Below, one piece after another: positions 15,561 to 23,512 of a stretch of DNA of 45,316 nt. Position numbers and translations under genes: made by a program. Every line of letters begins with the position of its first letter. Position 1 is the first letter of the stretch. The notes under the pieces were generated by a model. The model was not told where the DNA came from and did not search any database. It saw only the letters and a list, made by a program, of their open reading frames with translations. This DNA is from Rhodobacteraceae bacterium UBA2776 (GTDB lineage: Bacteria > Pseudomonadota > Alphaproteobacteria > Rhodobacterales > Rhodobacteraceae): positions 1 to 45,316 of the forward strand of contig DEIK01000091.1 in the NCBI GenBank assembly GCA_002352425.1, in the 5' to 3' direction.

Positions 15561-17357
15561 ATGTTTCAGAGTTTTGAGGTGACATCGCGGCCTGAGGATG
15601 GCCCTGCACGGTTGGCATTGTTGCGTGCGCAAATTGCAGCCGAGCGGTTGGACGGCTTTTTGGTGCCCCGTGCCGATGCGCATCAGGGCGAATATGTTGC
15701 GCCAAGAGATGCGCGCCTGTCCTGGTTGACGGGCTTCACAGGGTCAGCCGGTTTTTGCGCGGTATTGGCCAATCAGGCGGGCGTTTTCGTTGATGGGCGG
15801 TACCGCACGCAGATCAAAACCCAAGTTGATTTGGCGTATTTCACCCCCGTTGATTGGCCAGAAATGCAATTGGGCGACTGGCTGAAAGAGGCATTGCCCA
15901 AGGGTGGCGTTATTGGGTTTGATGCATGGTTGCACACCCAATCCGAAATCGACAAGATAGAGAAGTTGCTGATCGGTAGCCAAATCACTTTGCGGCCCTG
16001 CGACAACTTGGTGGACCGGATCTGGACAGATCGACCAGCAAAGCCAAATGGCAAAATCATTGATCATCCAATTGAATTTGCTGGGGAAACTTCGCAAGGA
16101 AAACGCAATCGGCTGGCGGATGATATCCTGCAAAACGGCGCGCAAGCAGCGGTGATCACCCTGCCAGACAGCATTTGCTGGTTATTGAACATCCGCGGCA
16201 GCGATATTGAGCGCAACCCCGTGGTGCAAGGCTTCGCGATCTTGCATGTCAGCGGAAATGTTGATCTGTTCACCACCCCTGAAAAGGCAGACGGTCTATC
16301 TTTTGATCCGGAAACCCAATTGAACGACTGGGCTGATTTTTCGGCAGCATTACAGGGCTTGAGTGGCCCCGTGATGGTTGATCAGGCCACGGCCCCAGTT
16401 CACGTCGGACAAATTTTGCGCGATGCGGGCATCAAGATCATTAACGGACAAGACCCCTGTATCCTGCCAAAGGCTTGCAAAAATGCGGTCGAGATCGCAG
16501 GCGCACGGGCCGCGCATTTGCGTGACGGTGTGGCGATGGTGCGGTTTTTATCTTGGTTGGATGTTGAAGCCCCCAAAGGCGCATTGACCGAGATTGACGT
16601 GGTGAAAAAGCTGGAAGGATTTCGGGCGGACAGCAATGCGTTACGTGAAATCAGTTTCGAGACGATTTCAGGGGCCGGACCCAATGGGGCGATCATGCAT
16701 TATCGTGTCAGCGACGACAGCAATCGCGCCGTGAACATCGGCGAGATGCTGTTGGTCGACAGTGGTGGTCAATATCAAGACGGCACCACAGACATCACCC
16801 GCACGATTGCTGTGGGTAACGTCGGAATTGAGGAAAAAACATGCTTTACCCGTGTGTTGCAAGGCATGATTGCCATTTCGCGCGCACGTTTTCCCATTGG
16901 GTTGGCTGGCCGTGATCTGGACCCCTTGGCGCGCTATCCTCTGTGGTTGGCCGGGCAGGATTACAACCACGGCACAGGACATGGGGTTGGCTCTTACCTG
17001 TCGGTTCATGAGGGGCCGCAGCGCCTATCAAAAGTCTCGGACGTGGCATTGGCCTCTGGCATGATCCTGTCAAACGAGCCTGGATATTACCGCGAAGGTG
17101 CTTTTGGCATTCGGATCGAGAACCTTATTGTGGTGCAGGACGCCCCGGCCTTAAAGGGCGCCGATCAACGTGAGATGCTGGCATTTGAAACCCTGGCGTA
17201 TGTGCCGATTGACCGGCGCCTGATTGTTACCGAAATGCTCAGCACTGACGAGCGCGAATGGCTGGATAGTTACCATGCCAAAGCGCTCTATATGTTGGGC
17301 CCTTTGGTTGATACCGAGGTGCATGATTGGTTGGTTTGTGCCTGCGCGCCTTTGTAG
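15561..17357 (+). CDS. Aminopeptidase P family protein (M24B)
   Basis: A 598-residue metallopeptidase that should remove N-terminal residues preceding proline. The first two domains are creatinase-N-like (LDGFLVPRADAHQGEYV, LTGFTGSAGFCAVL); the catalytic pita-bread domain has all five metal ligands: Asp400, Asp411, His474 (GHGTGHGVGSYL-type loop), Glu506 (NEPGYY) and Glu520 (RIENL). The three-domain length fits the eukaryote-like long form of aminopeptidase P. No signal peptide, so cytoplasmic. ATG at 15561 has AGAAGG seven bases upstream; the in-frame ATGs at 15516 and 15519 lie inside the terminator region. Confidence 0.92.
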   Translation: MFQSFEVTSRPEDGPARLALLRAQIAAERLDGFLVPRADAHQGEYVAPRDARLSWLTGFTGSAGFCAVLANQAGVFVDGRYRTQIKTQVDLAYFTPVDWPEMQLGDWLKEALPKGGVIGFDAWLHTQSEIDKIEKLLIGSQITLRPCDNLVDRIWTDRPAKPNGKIIDHPIEFAGETSQGKRNRLADDILQNGAQAAVITLPDSICWLLNIRGSDIERNPVVQGFAILHVSGNVDLFTTPEKADGLSFDPETQLNDWADFSAALQGLSGPVMVDQATAPVHVGQILRDAGIKIINGQDPCILPKACKNAVEIAGARAAHLRDGVAMVRFLSWLDVEAPKGALTEIDVVKKLEGFRADSNALREISFETISGAGPNGAIMHYRVSDDSNRAVNIGEMLLVDSGGQYQDGTTDITRTIAVGNVGIEEKTCFTRVLQGMIAISRARFPIGLAGRDLDPLARYPLWLAGQDYNHGTGHGVGSYLSVHEGPQRLSKVSDVALASGMILSNEPGYYREGAFGIRIENLIVVQDAPALKGADQREMLAFETLAYVPIDRRLIVTEMLSTDEREWLDSYHAKALYMLGPLVDTEVHDWLVCACAPL

Positions 17358-17421
17358 CGTGCAATTTCCCAAACGGATGTGTTAGTGTCGCTGCTCACCA
17401 TTCGTCAAAGGGGCGCCGCAG

Positions 17422-17763
17422 ATGTCAGAACATGTCAAAATTCACAAGACCAACACCAAATGGGTTGTCCGGGCTGGTGGTGCCGTTTTGGGCGAAAGCA
17501 CTAAAGCACTGGAACTGGCCGAGGGTGACTACAAACCGGTAATCTATTTTCCGCGCGCCGATATTGCGATGGCATTCTTAGATCCGACCACCAAATCAAC
17601 CCATTGCCCGCACAAAGGCGATGCCAATTATTTCTCGATCCAAACCAAAAGCGCGGTTTTGGAAAATGCCGTGTGGTCCTATGAGAACCCATTGGAAGGC
17701 GTCGAGAAGATCAAAGGTTTTTTGGCGTTTGATCCGTCATTGGTGACAATCGAAGAGCTGTAA
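17422..17763 (+). CDS. DUF427 domain-containing protein
   Basis: A 113-residue protein of the DUF427 family, a small beta fold of unknown function. Typical segments are VIYFPRADIAM, HCPHKGDANYFSI and NAVWSYENPL followed by GFLAFDPSLVTIEEL. No signal or membrane segment. ATG at 17422 (MSEHVKIHKTN) has GGGGCG about ten bases upstream. A short terminator follows. It follows the aminopeptidase gene after 64 bases and may have its own promoter. Confidence 0.85.
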   Translation: MSEHVKIHKTNTKWVVRAGGAVLGESTKALELAEGDYKPVIYFPRADIAMAFLDPTTKSTHCPHKGDANYFSIQTKSAVLENAVWSYENPLEGVEKIKGFLAFDPSLVTIEEL

Positions 17764-17774
17764 GCGCCCAAAAT

Positions 17775-17857
17775 TCATCAAGCCTTACGGCTTTTTTCAT
17801 GGAATGCATCCAGCGAGCGAAGAACGCAGCGTAAGCGCGTGATGAGCGGGCCGTGCC
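17775..17857 (+). repeat. Extragenic repeat, copy 1 (includes DUF427 terminator)
   Basis: TCATCAAGCCTTACGGCTT at 17775-17793 is identical to bases 41493-41511. Both copies are followed by GATGAG and then a GGCCGT block (here 17841-17855). In this copy AAGCC-TTAC-GGCTT (17780-17793) plus a T-run (17792-17797) forms a terminator for the DUF427 gene. The middle is longer and more diverged than in copy 2. Confidence 0.55.
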
Positions 17858-17858
17858 T

Positions 17859-18047
17859 TTAGCCCGTCCAGCCTTCGCGTTTGTGACTGCCATCACAGTA
17901 GGGTTTGTTCGCGGACAACCCGCAACGGCACAAAACCGTCAGTTCTTTTTTCTCGGCTTGGCTGCCGTCGGGCAGAATCATGACCTTTAAGTTTTTAACC
18001 ATCAACGGGCCGTTTTCGCGGATTTCTATGCTGGTTTCGTCGCTCAT
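17859..18047 (-). CDS. CDGSH iron-sulfur domain protein
   Basis: A 62-residue protein with the complete motif CRCGLSANKPYCDGSH. Cys40, Cys42, Cys51 and His55 are the expected ligands of a redox-active, labile 2Fe-2S cluster. No membrane anchor is present, unlike mitoNEET. Proteins of this type are thought to act in iron-sulfur or redox handling; the partner is unknown. ATG at 18047 has AGGAG seven bases upstream. It is a single gene convergent with the DUF427 gene. Confidence 0.92.
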   Translation of the reverse strand: MSDETSIEIRENGPLMVKNLKVMILPDGSQAEKKELTVLCRCGLSANKPYCDGSHKREGWTG

Positions 18048-18121
18048 GTTGCTCTCCTAAATGGACCAAAGGGATGTGCAAAAAGCCTAACCTGTTTGAT
18101 CTTCAAGCGATAGTGCGACCT

Positions 18122-19819
18122 TTAGGAATGCTCCTCGGCCGTTACGGCCGCAAGCGCACGGTTGTAGGTGCGCAAAGCATCCACTTGAAACAAAGCCCCC
18201 CATAATTCCGGCGCATCCCCCTCCCCCCCCAAGGTGACAACAGGGATGAATGTATTGGCTGTGGTGTCAAACAACGGCATGGCCTGTTCCAGCGTGGCAT
18301 TGCCGTCGATATAGGTGCCCTGCCCGATCAGCTCCCAACAGGCGTCCTCATCGGCGGCCCCTTCCGCGCCTTTGGTCCGCATCACGCTGGCCACGGACGA
18401 CATCGACAACAGATAGGCCTGTGGCCCTGCCGCCAGATGGATGTTGCGCCGCTCAAGCAGTGTCAAAAAGAACGAACGATCCACCATCCGACTGGCCAGC
18501 GCCGTTGACAGCGACACCGCCACCATCACCGCCAGCCCGGTTTGCCAATCACCGGTCAACTCGAACACAATCAGCGTGGTCGAGATCGGTGCGCCCAGCA
18601 CAGCCGCCGCCACCGCCCCCATGCCCGCCAGCGCATAGATGGTTTCAGAGCCAGACACATTGGGGAAAATCGCCGTTGCAATCATGCCAAACGCCAAACC
18701 CGTCAGCGCCCCAACCATCAAGGACGGTGAAAAAATACCGCCCCCCATGCGCCCCGCCATAGTGATGGAAACCGCCATCACCTTTAGCACCGCAAACACC
18801 ATCACTTGGTACAGCAACAAATCACCCGTCAACGCCCGTGACGTGGTCTCGTAACCGACCCCGATGATATGCGGAAACCCAATTGCCAGCGTTCCCAACA
18901 TCGCGCCCGCCACCGCAGGCCGCAACCAGCCCGGCATTTTGGTTTTGCTTTGGAAATAGCTGCCCAGATCATCGGCCCAGAACACCGATTTCATCAACAA
19001 AACAGCCACAAGCCCACAAACAGCCCCAAGGATCAAAAACGCTGGCAACTCAACGTAAAACGCCAATGCCCCACCGACTGGCAAGGTAAATTCCGTCACA
19101 TCCCCCAGATGCACACGGCTAATCACCGTGCCCGCAACAGACGAAATCACGATCGGCGCAAAGGCATGCACCGCAAAGTGGCGCAGCACCACCTCAAGCG
19201 CAAACAACGCCCCCGCAATCGGCGCATTGAACGACACCGAAACCGCCGCCGCCACCGCACAGCCCAATAAATCGCGCCCCGTGATGCCATTGGCATTGAT
19301 GCGGGTTGAAACCCAGCTGGAAATGACCGAGGCCAAATGCACCACCGGCCCTTCGCGCCCCGAGGACCCGCCTGACGCCAGTGTAATCATTGAGGCGAGT
19401 GCAGAGGCCAGCCCCTCTTTTTGTTCGACCCGCCCCTCATGCAGGGCCGCCCCCTCGATCACATCCGCGACCGAACGCACCGCACCATCATCTGTAAACC
19501 TGTTCAAAATCAGGCCAACGACCAAGCCGCCTGCAATCGGGATCACCAACACCCAATACCATTGCAAAGTACCCGCAAAGGAATGCAGCATGTGCAAATC
19601 CTCGGCCCCATAAAGCCAACTCTGCAACGCACTAATACCATTGCGAAATCCCAGCGCCGCATAGCCCGACGCGATGCCAATCGCCAGCGCGATAAACCAG
19701 AATTGCACCTGACTGGGACCATGGCTGCGCAACACCCGCCAGGCTTGGAGCGTCCCGTCGCGCATCTCCTGCGCAATGCGTGTCACCGCTGATTTTTCTG
19801 TACCTTTTTCTGTACTCAT
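18122..19819 (-). CDS. ClC family chloride channel or antiporter
   Basis: A 565-residue membrane protein of the ClC family. The GSSGREGPVVH segment has the gating glutamate Glu156, and GGGIFSPSLMVGAL is the second selectivity motif; APISTTLIVFELTGDW is also typical. About ten or more hydrophobic segments span residues 38-440. The C-terminal about 120 residues (SSVASVMRTKG, FIPVVTLGG) look like a degenerate CBS pair. Presence of the gating glutamate fits a Cl-/H+ exchanger but does not prove it. ATG at 19819 is used; an earlier TTG lacks support. It is divergent from the flavoprotein gene. Confidence 0.9.
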   Translation of the reverse strand: MSTEKGTEKSAVTRIAQEMRDGTLQAWRVLRSHGPSQVQFWFIALAIGIASGYAALGFRNGISALQSWLYGAEDLHMLHSFAGTLQWYWVLVIPIAGGLVVGLILNRFTDDGAVRSVADVIEGAALHEGRVEQKEGLASALASMITLASGGSSGREGPVVHLASVISSWVSTRINANGITGRDLLGCAVAAAVSVSFNAPIAGALFALEVVLRHFAVHAFAPIVISSVAGTVISRVHLGDVTEFTLPVGGALAFYVELPAFLILGAVCGLVAVLLMKSVFWADDLGSYFQSKTKMPGWLRPAVAGAMLGTLAIGFPHIIGVGYETTSRALTGDLLLYQVMVFAVLKVMAVSITMAGRMGGGIFSPSLMVGALTGLAFGMIATAIFPNVSGSETIYALAGMGAVAAAVLGAPISTTLIVFELTGDWQTGLAVMVAVSLSTALASRMVDRSFFLTLLERRNIHLAAGPQAYLLSMSSVASVMRTKGAEGAADEDACWELIGQGTYIDGNATLEQAMPLFDTTANTFIPVVTLGGEGDAPELWGALFQVDALRTYNRALAAVTAEEHS

Positions 19820-19907
19820 CAGTCTTGGTCCCAAATTGCTGCTTGCAGCCTTTCACAACCACACAGCATCGTCTAATCTGCACTCAACTTTGCAAATTGA
19901 GGCCAGC

Positions 19908-21278
19908 ATGACCATTCAATCCGCAATCCACGCGCTTTCATTCTTAGGCGATCGGCTGACCCTATCCAAGTCCGATCTGGACGCCCATGGCGCCTCGGAA
20001 ACCCATTTTGCCGCCGCCCCGCCCGATGCGGTGGCCTATCCGCGCAACACAGGTGAGGTTTCGCAGATTGTCAAAACCTGTGCGGAACATGATTGCCCCG
20101 TCATCCCCTATGGCGCGGGTACCTCACTTGAGGGCAACACATCCGCCGTGCGCGGTGGCGTGACCATCGACATGGCGCAAATGAAACGGGTCTTGGCGGT
20201 GAACGCTGAAGACATGGATGTGGTGATCCAACCCGGCCTTACCCGCGAGGAATTGAACACCGAATTGCGCGCCACAGGTTTGTTTTTTCCCGTCGATCCC
20301 GGCGCGAATGCGTCGTTGGGTGGCATGGCCTCGACACGGGCCAGCGGCACCACGGCTGTGCGTTATGGCACCATGCGCGACAATGTCTTGGCGCTTGAGG
20401 TGGTGTTGGCAGATGGGCGCATCATTCGCACCGGCGCACGGGCGCGCAAATCTTCGGCTGGCTATGATCTAACAGCCTTGTTTGTCGGGGCAGAAGGCAC
20501 ACTTGGCGTCATCACCGAATTGACCTTGAAATTGCAGGGCCAACCCGAGGCAACGTCCTCGGCGGTCTGCGCCTTTGCGGCCATCGGCGACGCCGTCAAT
20601 GCCGTGATTGCCACCATCCAAATGGGCATCCCGATGGCACGGATCGAGTTCATAGATGCCGAAACCACCCGCGCCTGCAACGCCTATTCCAAGGCCGATA
20701 TGCCCGAAGTTCCCCACTTGATGGTCGAATTTCACGGCTCTGACGCAGGCGTCGCGGAACAGGCGACCCGCTTTGGCGAAATCATCAAAGACATGGGTGG
20801 TACAGGGTTCAAATGGTCTTCAAAAGCCGAGGAACGCGCCGCCCTTTGGGACATGCGCCACAAGGCCTATTACGCTTGTCTGGCCCTACGCCAAGGCGCG
20901 ACAGCCATCGTCACCGACGTCTGCGTGCCAATCTCGCGTCTGGCTGAAGCGGTGCAAACCAGCCGCGACGATATCGCAGCAAGCGGGCTGCAAGGCCCCA
21001 TTCTGGGACATGTTGGCGACGGAAATTACCACGCGATCCTGCTGGTCGAGCCGGGCAACAAACCCGAGATGGAAATCGCCAAAGGCCTGTCAAACCGCAT
21101 GGTTGAACGCGCTCTAGCGATGGGCGGCACCGCGACGGGCGAACATGGCATTGGCCTTGGGAAACTCGACTATATGCATGCCGAACATGGCGAAGCATGG
21201 GGGGTGATGAGCGAAATAAAGCAAGCACTTGATCCTAAAAACCTGCTTAATCCCGCCAAAGTTGTTCAAATCAACTGA
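19908..21278 (+). CDS. FAD-linked oxidase, D-lactate dehydrogenase-type
   Basis: A 456-residue flavoprotein of the PCMH/FAD-oxidase C family (D-lactate dehydrogenase cytochrome, GlcD and related). The FAD-binding region has VIPYGAGTSLEGNTSA and DPGANASLGGMASTRASGT; the C-terminal region has GHVGDGNYHAI and the signature TGEHGIGLGK. The likely reaction is oxidation of D-lactate or another 2-hydroxy acid to the keto acid, feeding the respiratory chain; glycolate or D-2-hydroxyglutarate are alternatives. ATG at 19908 has GAGG about five bases upstream; the longer frame overlaps the ClC start and is rejected. A clear terminator follows. Confidence 0.9.
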   Translation: MTIQSAIHALSFLGDRLTLSKSDLDAHGASETHFAAAPPDAVAYPRNTGEVSQIVKTCAEHDCPVIPYGAGTSLEGNTSAVRGGVTIDMAQMKRVLAVNAEDMDVVIQPGLTREELNTELRATGLFFPVDPGANASLGGMASTRASGTTAVRYGTMRDNVLALEVVLADGRIIRTGARARKSSAGYDLTALFVGAEGTLGVITELTLKLQGQPEATSSAVCAFAAIGDAVNAVIATIQMGIPMARIEFIDAETTRACNAYSKADMPEVPHLMVEFHGSDAGVAEQATRFGEIIKDMGGTGFKWSSKAEERAALWDMRHKAYYACLALRQGATAIVTDVCVPISRLAEAVQTSRDDIAASGLQGPILGHVGDGNYHAILLVEPGNKPEMEIAKGLSNRMVERALAMGGTATGEHGIGLGKLDYMHAEHGEAWGVMSEIKQALDPKNLLNPAKVVQIN

Positions 21279-21302
21279 CCCGCACCGGATTTGCGGGTTT
21301 TT
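21279..21302 (+). terminator. Terminator after the flavoprotein gene
   Basis: Perfect 6-bp stem CCCGCA / TGCGGG with a 7-base loop, followed by T5. It begins directly after the stop codon. Confidence 0.85.
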
Positions 21303-21493
21303 CCCCCTGTTTTTGAAAGAATGGTCAAAACTGACTAGACCCATAGAAAAATCATGCTAGCATTGATAACAATAGATTAGTAAAACAAATACCTTTCCAG
21401 ACATTCTTTGCAATTCCTGCGCTCAACTGGGCTGCAAATCTATATGCGCAAAGGCTGTATATCAGATCGGGTAACCAACGGATAGCGTGCGAC

Positions 21494-23251
21494 ATGGCTA
21501 AACACGGCGACAAACCTATATCCGAAACCGCGCCAGAGGTGCGTGATGAGGTGATTGAACGCCTTTACGAAGTCGCGATGGATCCGATGCGCTATGAGGA
21601 CTTGCTGGATCACTGGGAAACGATGATCCGTCCTTTACGTGAAGGTGCCAACGGCACACTGATCAATGTCGATTTTGAAGCTGAATATGCCAGCCACTTT
21701 ATCCGCGCCGACAAATTTCTTGAAAAACTCGATGACAATTCGGAACAGATCAATCATCTGGCCCATGTGGACAAATCAGCGGCCTTTTTGATTGGCCGGG
21801 ATTTGCATTTCATCGACGTGAACAAAGCGGCCCAATCGGTTTTGAATATCGAAGTGGGTCAAAAACTGTCAGAGCTTCCGATTGAACCGGATGACCTGCG
21901 CGATCTGGAGCGCCAAACGGCCACCATGTTGATGGGCAACAGCGAGCGAGCGGCCATTTTGCGCACGCGCTTGTTGGATTCACAACGGCTGGTGATTTTT
22001 CAATTGCAAACCCTGCGTCAAGGCGACGAGCCCCCTTTGGTCGTGGCCATTTCAAGCGAAGTCAGTTGGCCGGACGGGTTTGATGCCTTGCTGAAATCCG
22101 CCTTTAGCCTAACGGACGCGGAAATCGAGGTTGTACAAGCCCTGACCGAATGTCTCAGCCTGCGCGAAATTGCCGAGGCGCGAGAACGCTCGATTGACAC
22201 TGTGCGCGCTCAGCTCAAATCAGTCTTGGGCAAAACCGAAACCCGATCCCAAACCGAATTGGTGCGCCTGGCGCTGTCGATGATGGACATCACCAGTTTC
22301 ACCGAAGAAATGGCAACGCACGCCACCCCGCACAGCACCGGCACCGAATTTCTGGTCTCGCGCCCCTTTCACAAAATCATCCTGCGCGACGGGCGCAACA
22401 TGGAGTATCTGATCTTGGGGCATCAGACTGGAAAACCGCTTGTCTTCATGCCGCAAGATTACGGGCTTGTGCGCTGGCCCGCCTCTGCCGAAGCCGAAGC
22501 CGAACGGCGCGGGATAAAGGTGATCGTGCCGATCCGACCGGGATATGGAAATTCGACTCCGCTGCCCAAAAAACACCCCCCGACCGAAGTCATTGCCCAT
22601 GATCTGAATGAATTGCTGGATCACCTCAAGGTCGAGCGTTTTCCATTCCTGACCTTGGGCAGCGATGTTTACTACGCTCTGGATTTTCGCAGGCTGTACC
22701 CGGATCGCGTGTCAGCTCTTTTTGTAACGGGGGGCAGTTTCCCGCTGGAAACCTCCGAGCAATACGAGCGCATGGCGAAATGGCATCGCTTTATCATGGC
22801 CAGCGCCCGCTATACGCCGCATCTGTTGCCCTTCATGGTCAAGGCCGGTTTTTCGCTGGCGCGGCGGTTGGGAAAACGCAAATTCGTACAAGCGGTGTTT
22901 GGCGACTCCGCCGCTGATGTTGAAACCTTCGCAAACCCCGAAGTCTATGAGGCCATGGTCTGTGGTTCCGAAGTTTGCCTATCCGAGACCCACTCTGCCC
23001 ACAATGTTTTTGCCGCCGAAGTCCTGCTGCAAGAACGCACTGACTGGACGCCTTTGATCACGATGGCCCGTGATACCGTGCCGTTGTTTTGCTTTAGCGG
23101 TTTGCAAGACCCACAGGTGCCCAAAGAAACGCTGCGCGAGTTTCAGGCCAAGCATCCCTGGATCAATTTCACAGTGTATGAGGATTGCGGCCAACTGGTT
23201 TTTTTCAAGAAATGGCCGGAAATTCTGCCCCTTATCGAAAAATATTTATAA
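21494..23251 (+). CDS. PAS-LuxR HTH-alpha/beta-hydrolase-fold regulator
   Basis: A 585-residue protein with three parts. Residues about 85-190 are PAS-like (SAAFLIGRDLHFIDVNKAAQ, then VIFQLQTL and PPLVVAISSEV). Residues about 203-262 are a LuxR-type helix-turn-helix (SLTDAEIEVVQALTEC, LSLREIAEARERSIDTVRAQ). Residues about 285-585 are an alpha/beta-hydrolase fold (PIRPGYGNSTP, then the strand and elbow FLTLGSDVYYALDF). The usual GxSxG nucleophile elbow reads G389-S-D-V-Y, the acid Asp539 is kept (GLQDP), and the usual His position reads Gln567 (CGQLVFF). So it is probably a non-catalytic ligand-sensing regulator. It is preceded by an AT-rich 190-base region and stands alone. Ligand unknown. 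Confidence 0.75.
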   Translation: MAKHGDKPISETAPEVRDEVIERLYEVAMDPMRYEDLLDHWETMIRPLREGANGTLINVDFEAEYASHFIRADKFLEKLDDNSEQINHLAHVDKSAAFLIGRDLHFIDVNKAAQSVLNIEVGQKLSELPIEPDDLRDLERQTATMLMGNSERAAILRTRLLDSQRLVIFQLQTLRQGDEPPLVVAISSEVSWPDGFDALLKSAFSLTDAEIEVVQALTECLSLREIAEARERSIDTVRAQLKSVLGKTETRSQTELVRLALSMMDITSFTEEMATHATPHSTGTEFLVSRPFHKIILRDGRNMEYLILGHQTGKPLVFMPQDYGLVRWPASAEAEAERRGIKVIVPIRPGYGNSTPLPKKHPPTEVIAHDLNELLDHLKVERFPFLTLGSDVYYALDFRRLYPDRVSALFVTGGSFPLETSEQYERMAKWHRFIMASARYTPHLLPFMVKAGFSLARRLGKRKFVQAVFGDSAADVETFANPEVYEAMVCGSEVCLSETHSAHNVFAAEVLLQERTDWTPLITMARDTVPLFCFSGLQDPQVPKETLREFQAKHPWINFTVYEDCGQLVFFKKWPEILPLIEKYL

Positions 23252-23263
23252 ATTATTAACACT

Positions 23264-23279
23264 TACCCCATATGGGGTA
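23264..23279. promoter_or_regulatory. 16-bp perfect palindrome downstream of the PAS-HTH-hydrolase gene
   Basis: TACCCCATATGGGGTA is a perfect palindrome 13 bases after the stop codon. It lacks a following T-run, so it is not a usual terminator. It could bind a dimeric regulator; no role is shown. Confidence 0.4.
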
Positions 23280-23424
23280 TGACGACTCAGCGCGCGCCCG
23301 TGCATGTTCGTTCTATTGAAGAACGGTAAACAGATACTCGCTGCTATCCCGTAACACTTTTTTCGGACGTCGCATTCCTTTCCGGGGTGATAGATTCGAC
23401 AATACATATTTTTCCGGGTTACCG

Positions 23425-23512
23425 GAATTCAGGATGGTCTATTGGGTGGCAATGGCACACTATATTTAGTGCTAAACATCAAATGGCTGTCCTGAATTTT
23501 TCCTGCCACCCC
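23425..23512 (+). other. Folded intergenic region with interlocked inverted repeats
   Basis: Arm AATTCAGGATGGTC (23426-23439) pairs with GGCTGTCCTGAATT (23485-23498) as a 14-bp helix if G-U pairs are allowed; they are allowed only in a plus-strand RNA. A T5 run (23497-23501) overlaps the end. Inside lies hairpin CACTA-TATT-TAGTG (23458-23471). A second pair, GGGTGGCA (23444-23451) and TGCCACCC (23504-23511), crosses the first, so the arms interlock a-b-a'-b'. It may be a long terminator for the upstream gene, or a small RNA. Confidence 0.45.

Noticed and set aside
19776..19907. Upstream extension of the flavoprotein gene
   Set aside because: It overlaps the ClC start on the other strand and encodes a non-conserved segment; ATG 19908 has a ribosome site.
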